Below are positions 1 through 5,389 of a stretch of 10,343 nt of DNA, in pieces (the stretch's first letter is position 1; each line of letters begins with the position of its first letter). Under the pieces are notes generated by a model. The model saw only the letters and a program-made list of their open reading frames with translations, had not been told where the DNA came from and ran no database searches. Origin of the DNA: JAFIHK01 sp041441455 (GTDB lineage: Bacteria > Bacteroidota > Bacteroidia > Bacteroidales > UBA932); contig JASDTB010000085.1 in NCBI GenBank assembly GCA_041441455.1, forward strand, positions 1-10,343, given 5' to 3'. Position numbers and translations under genes: made by a program.

Positions 1-10
1 GCTTAAAAAT

Positions 11-56
11 AAAAAGAAGGTAACTAAAAATCTCTTTTTAGTCAGCCTCTTTTTTA
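11..56. terminator. Rho-independent-type terminator at left edge, possibly bidirectional
   Basis: Two 20-nt arms (11-30 and 35-54) pair at 17 of 20 positions around a 4-nt TCTC loop. The outer ends are A-run/T-run, so either strand would give a stem followed by U residues. It most likely ends a gene lying off the left edge. No coding sequence is visible around it. Confidence 0.65.
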
Positions 57-64
57 TTTATCCC

Positions 65-92
65 AGGCGAAGCTCATTATTCGCGAAGCACC
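65..92 (-). repeat. Partial inverted copy of the 183/226 repeat
   Basis: The reverse complement of 65-92 starts GGTGCTTCGC and ends GAGCTTCGCCT. It therefore shares both ends with the two direct repeats at 183 and 226, but has a shortened, diverged middle. Whether it is a true third copy or a chance similarity of short GCGAAGC words is uncertain. Confidence 0.4.
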
Positions 93-182
93 ATATTTTA
101 AATGCGATAAAATTGTAAAACTTATTTAACTGAAACGTCTGCTTTATCTGTCTAAAATCGGGAATTGCTTCTTTTTGCTAAT

Positions 183-221
183 GGTGCTTCGCAGGTTTAT
201 GTGCTCAGCTATGCTTCGCTT
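183..221 (+). repeat. 39-bp direct repeat, copy 1
   Basis: This copy matches 226-264 at 36 of 39 positions and begins GGTGCTTCGCAGGTTTATGT. The period is 43 bp with a 4-bp spacer. Function is not known. The pair is non-coding and has only two full copies, so it is not a CRISPR array. Confidence 0.85.
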
Positions 222-225
222 TAAA

Positions 226-264
226 GGTGCTTCGCAGGTTTATGTGCTCGGCAATGCCTCGCTT
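226..264 (+). repeat. 39-bp direct repeat, copy 2
   Basis: Second copy of the repeat at 183-221. All three differences lie in the last 15 bases (A/G, T/A, T/C), while the first 24 bases are identical. Confidence 0.85.
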
Positions 265-320
265 CTGACGGCAATTTTTACGCTGGCCTCTATATAGCTA
301 AATATCTGTGCGTTATGCGA

Positions 321-359
321 TTTCCTGCAGAATACCCCAATCTGGCAGAATAAAGTATA
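321..359 (+). repeat. Left arm of a 39-bp imperfect inverted repeat around the IS insertion
   Basis: The reverse complement of this arm matches 2824-2862 at 31 of 39 positions. The outer 9-11 bp and the inner 14 bp are perfect inverted matches. The roughly 15-bp core instead reads in the same orientation in both arms (AGAATACCCCAATCT here). Without the IS and one target copy the arms would be separated by 84 bp. Confidence 0.8.
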
Positions 360-397
360 ACTTGCTGTATGTGTGCTATTTAGCAATTTTAAAAATA

Positions 398-405
398 AAT
401 TTAAA
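398..405 (+). repeat. Target-site duplication, left copy
   Basis: AATTTAAA directly abuts the left terminal inverted repeat and is identical to 2778-2785. Eight bp is the duplication length typical of the IS66 family. Confidence 0.95.
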
Positions 406-432
406 GTAACCGTTCATTGAGCCCCGTGTTTT
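406..432 (+). repeat. IS66 left terminal inverted repeat
   Basis: Twenty-seven bases beginning GTAACCGTTCATTGAGCCCC are identical to the reverse complement of 2751-2777. The match breaks at the next two bases. The -33 region of the element's probable promoter falls at the inner end of this repeat. Confidence 0.97.
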
Positions 433-459
433 ATGGTTTCTTATTGGTCTTTATTTTTG
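429..459 (+). promoter_or_regulatory. Probable IS66 promoter (Bacteroidetes type)
   Basis: A TATTTTTG box (452-459) fits the Bacteroidetes -7 consensus TAnnTTTG. Nineteen bp upstream is TTTT (429-432), one base off the TTTG -33 element. The first IS gene starts 14 bases after the box. This placement would drive the transposition genes from the terminal repeat; transcription itself is inferred. Confidence 0.5.
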
Positions 460-472
460 TGTCAAAAAGATT

Positions 473-685
473 ATGACATCAAAAAAAGCTGCCCAACGCT
501 ATGAGATAGCCTATAAGAGGTATTTAACAGGGGGATTCTTTTTAAAGTTACGAGATTTTTGCAAGGAAGAGGGTGTTTATTACCCGGGCTTCATCGAATG
601 GGCAAAGGAGAATGGCTACTACTTCTCAAAAAACAGTTTGAGGTTCGATCAAGAGGGAGTATTATTTAAGGTAGATCTCTTTTAG
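473..685 (+). CDS. tnpA: IS66 TnpA-like small accessory protein
   Basis: This 70-residue basic protein is the first gene of the IS66 element. In the family, TnpA is a small helix-turn-helix type protein needed with TnpB for efficient transposition. Here the call rests mainly on position (first gene, 2 bases before tnpB). It also rests on a pattern seen in Bacteroidetes IS66 first ORFs: a lysine/arginine-rich helix, then FCKEEGVYYPGFIEWAKENG (residues 29-48), which resembles a DNA-binding helix pair. The start is an ATG 14 bases after a TATTTTTG box. It is shorter than the roughly 90-130 residues of proteobacterial TnpA. It could alternatively be called an IS66 family hypothetical protein. Confidence 0.7.
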   Translation: MTSKKAAQRYEIAYKRYLTGGFFLKLRDFCKEEGVYYPGFIEWAKENGYYFSKNSLRFDQEGVLFKVDLF

Positions 686-687
686 CC

Positions 688-1068
688 ATGTTAGGATTAG
701 GAGAAGAATTACAGTATTACTTTTGCGTAGGTAATACATCAATGAACAAAGGGATAGATTCCCTTTGTGGAGTGGTAAGAGAACAGATGCGCCGAGATCC
801 TCTTTCTGGAGAGGTATTTATTTTTATGAGTAGGTGCAGGACTAAGATTAAATTGCTTCATTGGCAAAGAGGAGGATTTGTTTTGTATTATAAGCGTCTT
901 GAGAAAGGACGCTTTGATGTGCCATTTTTCAATCCTCAAACTCGCTCATACATCATTAGCTGGCAGATATTATTTATGATTATAGAGGGGATAATGGCCC
1001 AAAAAATCAACATTAGACCACGCTATATGATAGGCAAGAAAACTACGGGCAACTATCTGAATATCTGA
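688..1068 (+). CDS. tnpB: IS66 accessory protein TnpB
   Basis: TnpB of the IS66 family (IS66 Orf2-like), 126 residues, the usual length. The diagnostic order of motifs is present: MNKGIDSLCGVV (residues 19-30), DPLSGEVFIFMSRCRTKIKLLHW (37-59, written here as one conserved block) and the GGFVLYYKRLEKGRF stretch (62-76). TnpB is required with TnpC for transposition of family members, but its biochemical activity is not established. The start ATG lies 2 bases after the tnpA-like stop codon, which suggests translational coupling. The last ~45 residues are less conserved. It is not the unrelated RNA-guided nuclease TnpB of IS200/IS605. Confidence 0.93.
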   Translation: MLGLGEELQYYFCVGNTSMNKGIDSLCGVVREQMRRDPLSGEVFIFMSRCRTKIKLLHWQRGGFVLYYKRLEKGRFDVPFFNPQTRSYIISWQILFMIIEGIMAQKINIRPRYMIGKKTTGNYLNI

Positions 1069-1086
1069 TATATAATTGTATTTTTA

Positions 1087-1118
1087 TTTGTTTTTCTGCT
1101 AGTTGTTTTGTATATTTG
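1087..1118 (+). promoter_or_regulatory. Consensus-like promoter between tnpB and tnpC
   Basis: TTTG (1087-1090), a 20-bp spacer and TATATTTG (1111-1118) form an exact match to the Bacteroides promoter pattern TTTG-N19-21-TAnnTTTG. A start site a few bases downstream would fall at about 1123-1126, that is, at the likely start of tnpC. It may be fortuitous in such A+T-rich DNA. Confidence 0.4.
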
Positions 1119-2706
1119 TTATGTGATTGACAAGGAATTAATACATCATCTTACATCGCTACTCTCTGCCAAAGACGAGCAGAATGCAGCCTTGACCAGG
1201 CAGATAGAGTTGCTCAATAAGACTTTGAGTGATAATCAAAAAGAGACTAATCGTATAGTCTCTCAGCTGAGCAATGAGATCAAAAAACTCACAAAACAGC
1301 TCTACGGCTCAAAGAGTGAGAAGTTGACTAATCTTAAGTTAAAGACACAGGCAACTACCTCTTCCATAGTTATAGCCTCTGCCACTACAGCTTCTGTAGT
1401 CAAGCAACAGGAGGTTGAGTCAAAAAGTCTGCCTGTTATCGAGAAACCCAAGCAGACTAAGCCTCCTAGAAGGATATATTCAGGACTGGAAGAGACAACA
1501 ATCATGCTTGAGCCTTTGGAAGATACTACCGGGGCGAGGATAGTAAGAGAAGAGGAAGTGGTAAGGTTCTCTTATGTACAGGCAAGAGTTGTGAAAATCA
1601 TTTACAAAAGAGTTATCTACGGTAATGGGGATAAAATCTTTTACGCCCCTTTCCCATCTCATTTGATAGAAAGGTGTCTTGCCGACAACTCTTTGCTTGC
1701 AGCTATAATAGCCAATAAGTATGGATATCACATTCCAATACAAAGACAGTTAGAGATCTTTAAGAATATTGGAATAGACTGGTCCAAGTCCACAGTTAAC
1801 TCGTGGATAGCACGAGTAATACAAATACTGTCACCTTTGTTTGAAGAGTTAGAAAGACAGGTAACTAAAAGTCCCTACCTAAACATAGACGAGACCACCA
1901 TTCCTATCCTGATAAAAGGAGAGAGCAGCACTAAAAAAGGTTATATCTGGGGAGTGATCTCACCCAAAGATAAGCTTGTTACCTTCAGATACGACCAAGG
2001 CTCAAGAAGTAAAAAAGTGCTGGATGATATCCTTGAAGGATACACCGGAGTTATCCAGTCCGACGGTTATGCTGTTTACAAAGATGTAGGAAAAGGTATT
2101 AATCGCAGGAAGGTAAGACGTATTGCATGTCTGGCGCACATCAGAAGGAAATTTATAGAAAGCATAACTAACGATCCAAGAGCGAAAGAGGGGTTGGACT
2201 TTATCACACAACTTTACACTATAGAAAAAGTATGTTATAATCCCGATCTGCCCCCGGATAAACGCATGACAGAAGAGCAGATAAAACAATATCGTCTTAC
2301 TTATGCAGTCCCATTGCTGAAAATGTTTTACCGCTGGCTACAACTTTGCAGTAGAGATAAAAGTGTTCTTCCCAAAAGCGCTTTTGGCAAAACCATAAAC
2401 TATACACTCAATGAATACCCATTCTTGATTAACTATCTACGCAATGGATCATACCGAGTAGACAACAACGCTATAGAGAGAATGAACAGAGCTCCAGTAA
2501 TAGGTAGAAAAAACTACTTGTTTTGCGGAGAACATGCCGGAGGTGACAGAACCGCAAAGATCTACTCACTCATTGAATCCTGCAAACTCAACAACATAGA
2601 CCCAATAGCATATCTCCAAGACGTACTGGGAAGAATAATGGATCACAACCATCTCAAACTTTACGAACTCCTCCCTAACAACTGGAAACAACAAGACATA
2701 TTATAA
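1108..2706 (+). CDS. tnpC: IS66 family DDE transposase TnpC
   Basis: Transposase of the IS66 element, catalysing strand cleavage and transfer. Numbered from a TTG at 1108 (532 aa), residues 8-66 form a coiled-coil/leucine-zipper-like N-terminus ending KKLTKQLYGSKSEKL, the family's hallmark. The CxxC zinc finger of proteobacterial TnpC is absent, as in other Bacteroidetes members. The DDE residues are readable: D261 (YLNIDETT), D319 (VIQSDGYAVY) and E457 (VDNNAIERMNR), with the CLAHIRRKF insertion motif at 341-349 and the C-terminal IS66 block (GGDRTAKIYSLIESCKLN). No ATG exists near the start. TTG 1108 and GTG 1123 (VIDKELIHHL) are both possible, and GTG fits family N-termini slightly better. 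The gene appears intact. Confidence 0.95.
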   Translation: MYICYVIDKELIHHLTSLLSAKDEQNAALTRQIELLNKTLSDNQKETNRIVSQLSNEIKKLTKQLYGSKSEKLTNLKLKTQATTSSIVIASATTASVVKQQEVESKSLPVIEKPKQTKPPRRIYSGLEETTIMLEPLEDTTGARIVREEEVVRFSYVQARVVKIIYKRVIYGNGDKIFYAPFPSHLIERCLADNSLLAAIIANKYGYHIPIQRQLEIFKNIGIDWSKSTVNSWIARVIQILSPLFEELERQVTKSPYLNIDETTIPILIKGESSTKKGYIWGVISPKDKLVTFRYDQGSRSKKVLDDILEGYTGVIQSDGYAVYKDVGKGINRRKVRRIACLAHIRRKFIESITNDPRAKEGLDFITQLYTIEKVCYNPDLPPDKRMTEEQIKQYRLTYAVPLLKMFYRWLQLCSRDKSVLPKSAFGKTINYTLNEYPFLINYLRNGSYRVDNNAIERMNRAPVIGRKNYLFCGEHAGGDRTAKIYSLIESCKLNNIDPIAYLQDVLGRIMDHNHLKLYELLPNNWKQQDIL

Positions 2707-2709
2707 TAT

Positions 2710-2743
2710 AAAAGAGATCATCTTAACGAAGATCTCTTTTTTT
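2710..2743 (+). terminator. Terminator after tnpC, inside the IS
   Basis: AAAAGAGATC (2710-2719) pairs perfectly with GATCTCTTTT (2731-2740), followed by more T residues. An alternative longer pairing with a 3-nt bulge and an AACG loop is also possible. It lies 4 bases after the transposase stop and before the right terminal repeat, so it would limit readthrough out of the element. Confidence 0.8.
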
Positions 2744-2750
2744 ATACCTA

Positions 2751-2777
2751 AAAACACGGGGCTCAATGAACGGTTAC
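2751..2777 (-). repeat. IS66 right terminal inverted repeat
   Basis: Exact reverse complement of 406-432 over 27 bp. It marks the right end of the element and directly abuts the right target duplication. Confidence 0.97.
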
Positions 2778-2785
2778 AATTTAAA
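2778..2785 (+). repeat. Target-site duplication, right copy
   Basis: AATTTAAA, identical to 398-405. It confirms the right boundary of the insertion sequence and shows that no rearrangement has separated the two ends since insertion. Confidence 0.95.
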
Positions 2786-3175
2786 TTTCATAAAAAACAC
2801 CATATTATTGATTATGTGATACTTATACTTTATTCTGACAGATACCCCCAATCTGCAGGAAAAAGGTATATATGATTGTATTACTGTACTTTAGCAGCAC
2901 TAATATATAAACTAAACTCAGTACGTAGTTATAACAATACTCAGATGTCCTCGATTTATGCAACTCGCCGAAAATTTTATGAATTATGCAACGAAATTTA
3001 ATTTTGGTGCATCTTATAATCAGAGATAGTTAATAAATGAGAGTCTTCTTTTAATACTTGAGATGCTAAACTCAAAAAATGGTTATAATAGCGTTAATAG
3101 TATTAAATGTGTTAGGGGTATTAACATTAGAAACATACAATAGAATAAACATATAAACATAAAAATAGAAGTGGT
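2786..3175. other. Gene-free stretch between the IS and the NigD-like gene
   Basis: No credible gene is seen in these 390 bases. They hold the right arm of the split inverted repeat and a possible TAATTTTG -7 box (2999-3006) with TTTA 19 bp upstream, which would give the downstream lipoprotein gene a leader of roughly 165 nt. They also hold a short GTTAATA/TATTAAC inverted pair (3093-3099 and 3119-3125) upstream of that gene. The composition is very A+T rich. Confidence 0.5.
2824..2862 (-). repeat. Right arm of the 39-bp imperfect inverted repeat
   Basis: Partner of 321-359: inverted in its outer parts (TATACTTTATTCTG at the inner end, CTGCAGGAAA at the outer end). Its core AGATACCCCCAATCT has the same plus-strand orientation as the core of the left arm. 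The core is bounded by short inverted ends, CAGAT and ATCTG. Confidence 0.8.
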
Positions 3176-3961
3176 ATGAAAAAGACAAGGATTTTTTTGG
3201 TTTTGGCGGCTTTTGTTGCGCTATTTACGGCAACTAGCTGCTTAGATGGTTACGACATTAATGACTTTAATGTGAATTATGGTGTTATAAAGGGAAACCA
3301 GCAAAATTTTTACATTCAGCTTGATAATAAAACAACTTTAGAGATTGTTGCCAATCAAGTTCCATGGTTTCAAGTGAAAGATGGGCAGAGAATTATTGCT
3401 GATTATACGATTTTGGGGCAAGTTAACTCCGACCGCCAGACTGCTCATAACACAATAGCTGCAGAGCCTCCAAGATATAAAGTTCGTCTTAACTATCTCT
3501 ATGATGTTCTAACAAAACGTCCAGTTAGCTCGACATTTATCTCTACTCCTGCCAGACAAGACAGCATCGGCCATGATAAAATTGATGTTCATGACGCTTG
3601 GATTGGATCAAATTTCTTGAATGTAAATTTTAGTATTTTTAGAAGTCATCCAAATATCAGGCATTTTATCAATATTGTAGTTGATGATCAAAGAAGCAAT
3701 GCTACAGACATTTATATGACTATGCGACATAATGCTTACGACGATTTTCAAGATTTTTATTCATTTGGACGAGTTTCATTCGACATAAGTAGTATCCTCA
3801 ACCAAGTCCCAATTGATCAAACAATTAACATTCACATAACCTGGAAAAACTATTATGGTCAGGAACTAACAGAAAAAATTACTTATACAAAATCCGCGTT
3901 TCACATACTTGCATCAGAGCCAAATGTGAATGCCAAAGTGGATCAAACCAATATAGATTAA
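3176..3961 (+). CDS. NigD-like lipoprotein
   Basis: A 261-residue lipoprotein of the NigD family of Bacteroidales, named after a gene in a Bacteroides bacteriocin-associated operon; the family's biochemical role is unknown. Residues 1-21 are a signal peptide (KK, then a hydrophobic run) and C22 in ATSC is the lipidated cysteine. The mature N-terminus should be anchored to a membrane, possibly at the cell surface. The first domain (about 35-125) is the small beta-barrel NigD N-terminal region, with DGQRIIADYTILG (69-81) and YKVRLNYLYDVLTK (101-114). The second (about 128-245) is the beta-sandwich region, opening with DSIGHDKIDVHDAWIGSNFL (129-148). Length is normal. It appears monocistronic, with no bacteriocin genes beside it. 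Confidence 0.85.
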   Translation: MKKTRIFLVLAAFVALFTATSCLDGYDINDFNVNYGVIKGNQQNFYIQLDNKTTLEIVANQVPWFQVKDGQRIIADYTILGQVNSDRQTAHNTIAAEPPRYKVRLNYLYDVLTKRPVSSTFISTPARQDSIGHDKIDVHDAWIGSNFLNVNFSIFRSHPNIRHFINIVVDDQRSNATDIYMTMRHNAYDDFQDFYSFGRVSFDISSILNQVPIDQTINIHITWKNYYGQELTEKITYTKSAFHILASEPNVNAKVDQTNID

Positions 3962-3975
3962 TACTTCTCAAACGA

Positions 3976-4023
3976 ACCCTTTTAAGTAATTATAAGCAAG
4001 ATACCCTTTTAAGTAATTATAAG
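3976..4023 (+). repeat. Two 21-bp direct repeats plus a 12-bp palindrome
   Basis: ACCCTTTTAAGTAATTATAAG is present exactly at 3976-3996 and again at 4003-4023 (27-bp period). It is followed at once by the perfect palindrome TGCTTATAAGCA (4024-4035). The repeats lie just downstream of the NigD-like stop codon. They may be a simple tandem duplication or binding sites. Confidence 0.85.
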
Positions 4024-4089
4024 TGCTTATAAGCATTTGTAAAGAATAAATGACGCTTACCAAATACAATACATCTACATTTTGACGGA

Positions 4090-4122
4090 AACGGAGCAGC
4101 TGTAAAAGTTGTTCCGTTTTTT
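4090..4122 (+). terminator. Terminator downstream of the NigD-like gene
   Basis: An 11-bp stem (4090-4100 with 4108-4118, including two G-U pairs) closes a 7-nt TGTAAAA loop and is followed by a T run to 4122. It lies about 130 bases after the lipoprotein stop and directly in front of the carbonic anhydrase gene. Confidence 0.75.
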
Positions 4123-4123
4123 A

Positions 4124-4131
4124 TATTTTTG
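4124..4131 (+). promoter_or_regulatory. Possible -7 box of the carbonic anhydrase gene
   Basis: TATTTTTG matches the Bacteroidetes -7 consensus TAnnTTTG and ends 4 bases before the ATG at 4136. No convincing TTTG lies 19-21 bp upstream, where the terminator stem sits. If real, the transcript would be leaderless or nearly so. Confidence 0.3.
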
Positions 4132-4135
4132 CGGT

Positions 4136-4672
4136 ATGAAAAGACTTATTAAGATCTCATCAAAAGCAGACATTCCGTCTGAATTAATCGGAACGCCAGC
4201 CGGACTTCTTTTGGAATACCACAATATGGAGCGTCAACTAGATAAGTTCGACAAAGCAGAACTTCTAATCGGGATGTGCATGGACAATCGAAAACAATTG
4301 CGGATTCCAGAAAACTTTGCCTACATCATCAGATCGGGAGGAGCCAACCTCAGATACAGCGAGTTCAAAGTCTCTTATGCAATTGCAGTCGGCAGGGTTG
4401 GTCATATTGCGCTAATTGGCCACACCAATTGCGGTATGGTGAATCTGATCGAGAGAAAAGAGCAATTTATAACTGGTCTGCAAGAGATGTCGGGATGGGA
4501 CAGACAGCAAGCGGAAGAGCATTTTTTGCACTATGCACCCATGTTCGAAATCGGCAATGAGGTGGATTTTGTTCTGAGCGAAGCTAAGAGACTAAAACTC
4601 AGATACCCAAAAATCACGATCACTCCAATGATTTATAAAGTGGAAGACAACCTGCTCTATTTAATCGGTTAA
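4136..4672 (+). CDS. Beta-class carbonic anhydrase (compact type)
   Basis: Probably a cytoplasmic zinc enzyme interconverting CO2 and bicarbonate. The 178-residue product carries the beta-carbonic anhydrase signature: C48-x-D50-x-R52 (CMDNR) and H96-x-x-C99 (GHTNCGM), giving the Cys-His-Cys zinc ligands and the Asp/Arg pair, plus RSGGANL (66-72) in the place of the usual R-(N/S)-A-G motif. The size fits the short clade rather than the ~220-residue plant-type enzymes. I chose the ATG at 4136; an in-frame TTG at 4109 would put the start inside a terminator stem. The stop overlaps the end of the convergent hydrolase pseudogene by 4 bp. Homologues are sometimes annotated only as carbonic anhydrase-like; activity is inferred from the intact ligands. 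Confidence 0.85.
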   Translation: MKRLIKISSKADIPSELIGTPAGLLLEYHNMERQLDKFDKAELLIGMCMDNRKQLRIPENFAYIIRSGGANLRYSEFKVSYAIAVGRVGHIALIGHTNCGMVNLIERKEQFITGLQEMSGWDRQQAEEHFLHYAPMFEIGNEVDFVLSEAKRLKLRYPKITITPMIYKVEDNLLYLIG

Positions 4673-5330
4673 ATTTTTGTCTTCAAAAATTCTCGAAGCA
4701 GATTTATGTAGGATGTTTGCGACTCAAGGTGATGAGAGTGAGACGCTCCGGCAAAAATCTCTACTCGTGAATTTGGGATCAAAGAAGCGAAATGTCGGAC
4801 AGAAGTTGGTGCCGCCTCATCAAACTCGCCAGCAGTCAATAAAGTAGGGACACTAATCTCACCTAATCGAGCGGTTCTATCGAAGTCGCTCAATGTTCCA
4901 TTAATTGTAAATTCGCTTGGCCCCCACATAAATCCATAAATCTCCTGATTCATCTTCTCAAAAGTTAAAGACATACATTCAGGCCACTCATCCATTCTAC
5001 AAAGGTGGCGACGATAAAACTCCATCATAGCAGTTTGGTACTCATCATTCGAATAGTTCATCTCCTCTTCGCACTTCACAATTATATCGCGTAGAGAGGT
5101 CGGGAGCAAAGAGACGAGTCAGAGGGACGATCGGAGTTTCCACAACCCAGCTGATCATAAAAAACAACAGGTCGCTCGTCGGAAAGCTCCTCTAAAGGGG
5201 CAAGATAGTCATGCGAAGCACCTGGTCCGCCATGAATGATTATAAGCGGAGAGCCATTTGTAGTAGATCCCGAAATCGAATACCAGACCTTGCCTCCTGG
5301 CACCGAGATATAATTTTGTCTGTCACCCAT
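4669..5330 (-). pseudogene. Proline iminopeptidase-like alpha/beta hydrolase, internally deleted and frameshifted
   Basis: Two minus-strand reading frames together encode the two ends of a proline iminopeptidase (peptidase family S33). The first (5330-5082) has the N-terminal strand region, the oxyanion HGGPG motif (residues 33-37) and DQLGCGNSDRPSD, then runs into an unrelated SRPLYAI tail and a stop. The second (up to 5109, ending 4669) resumes at LLPTSLRDIIVKCEEEMNY and continues through MWGPSEF, the acidic AGEFDE region and the histidine region GASHSHHLE. Intact family members have about 290-300 residues; here only about 220 codons remain. The missing piece, roughly 70 codons around 5103-5110, contains the GxSxG nucleophile elbow and most of the cap. 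The frame is also broken there, so activity is not expected. Confidence 0.88.
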
Positions 5331-5362
5331 AACTAAAAATTTATTTTATATAGTTTTTTCAC

Positions 5363-5370
5363 TAATTTTG
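5363..5370 (+). promoter_or_regulatory. Possible -7 box of the WYL regulator gene
   Basis: TAATTTTG fits the TAnnTTTG consensus and ends 19 bases before the regulator's ATG. No clear TTTG is visible at the expected -33 distance. The box lies in the 59-bp divergent gap shared with the hydrolase pseudogene, so a regulator bound here could control both directions. Confidence 0.4.
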
Positions 5371-5389
5371 AGCAAATTACAATTATCTT

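Larger units (their letters stand above)
57..405. other. Gene-free intergenic stretch with repeats
   Basis: I find no credible coding sequence, tRNA or rRNA here. The stretch holds a 39-bp direct repeat pair with a shorter inverted relative, one arm of an inverted repeat that is now split by the insertion sequence, and the left copy of the IS target duplication. Reading frames on both strands are short and lack family resemblance. Confidence 0.6.
406..2777 (+). mobile_element. Complete IS66-family insertion sequence (2372 bp)
   Basis: The ends are 27-bp perfect terminal inverted repeats (406-432 and 2751-2777), flanked by an exact 8-bp direct repeat. Inside are three co-oriented genes in the canonical IS66 order: a small tnpA-like gene, tnpB and the DDE transposase tnpC, followed by an internal terminator. 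All three reading frames are open, so the element looks intact and probably arrived recently. It interrupts non-coding DNA, splitting an older imperfect inverted repeat, rather than a gene. The element name within IS66 cannot be given without an ISfinder comparison. Confidence 0.96.

Noticed and set aside
183..264. Possible CRISPR array from the 39-bp direct repeats
   Set aside because: There are only two full copies with a 4-bp spacer, which is far too short, and no cas genes are nearby.
739..939. Minus-strand frame inside tnpB, and similar antisense frames inside tnpC, the WYL regulator and the acetyltransferase
   Set aside because: They lie wholly within well-supported genes on the other strand and show no family resemblance, signal or promoter.
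688..1068. RNA-guided nuclease TnpB (IS200/IS605 type)
   Set aside because: The protein has only 126 residues, lacks RuvC motifs and matches the unrelated IS66 TnpB family.
3093..3125. GTTAATA/TATTAAC inverted pair as an operator of the NigD-like gene
   Set aside because: A 7-bp A+T-rich match is expected by chance in this composition; mentioned only within the intergenic description.
4109..4135. Upstream TTG start for the carbonic anhydrase
   Set aside because: It lies inside the terminator stem and adds a non-homologous FRFLYFCG extension; the ATG at 4136 fits the family start.
4276..4560. Second plus-strand frame inside the carbonic anhydrase gene
   Set aside because: It is an out-of-frame shadow; the zinc-ligand motifs are all in the other frame.
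5213..5222. GCGAAGCACC matching the repeat word at 83-92
   Set aside because: Here it encodes part of the conserved GGPGASHD region of the hydrolase on the minus strand, so the match is best explained by chance.
4669..5330. Two separate functional small hydrolase proteins
   Set aside because: Neither part carries the nucleophile elbow, and together they align to one enzyme with a missing middle; a pseudogene is the simpler reading.
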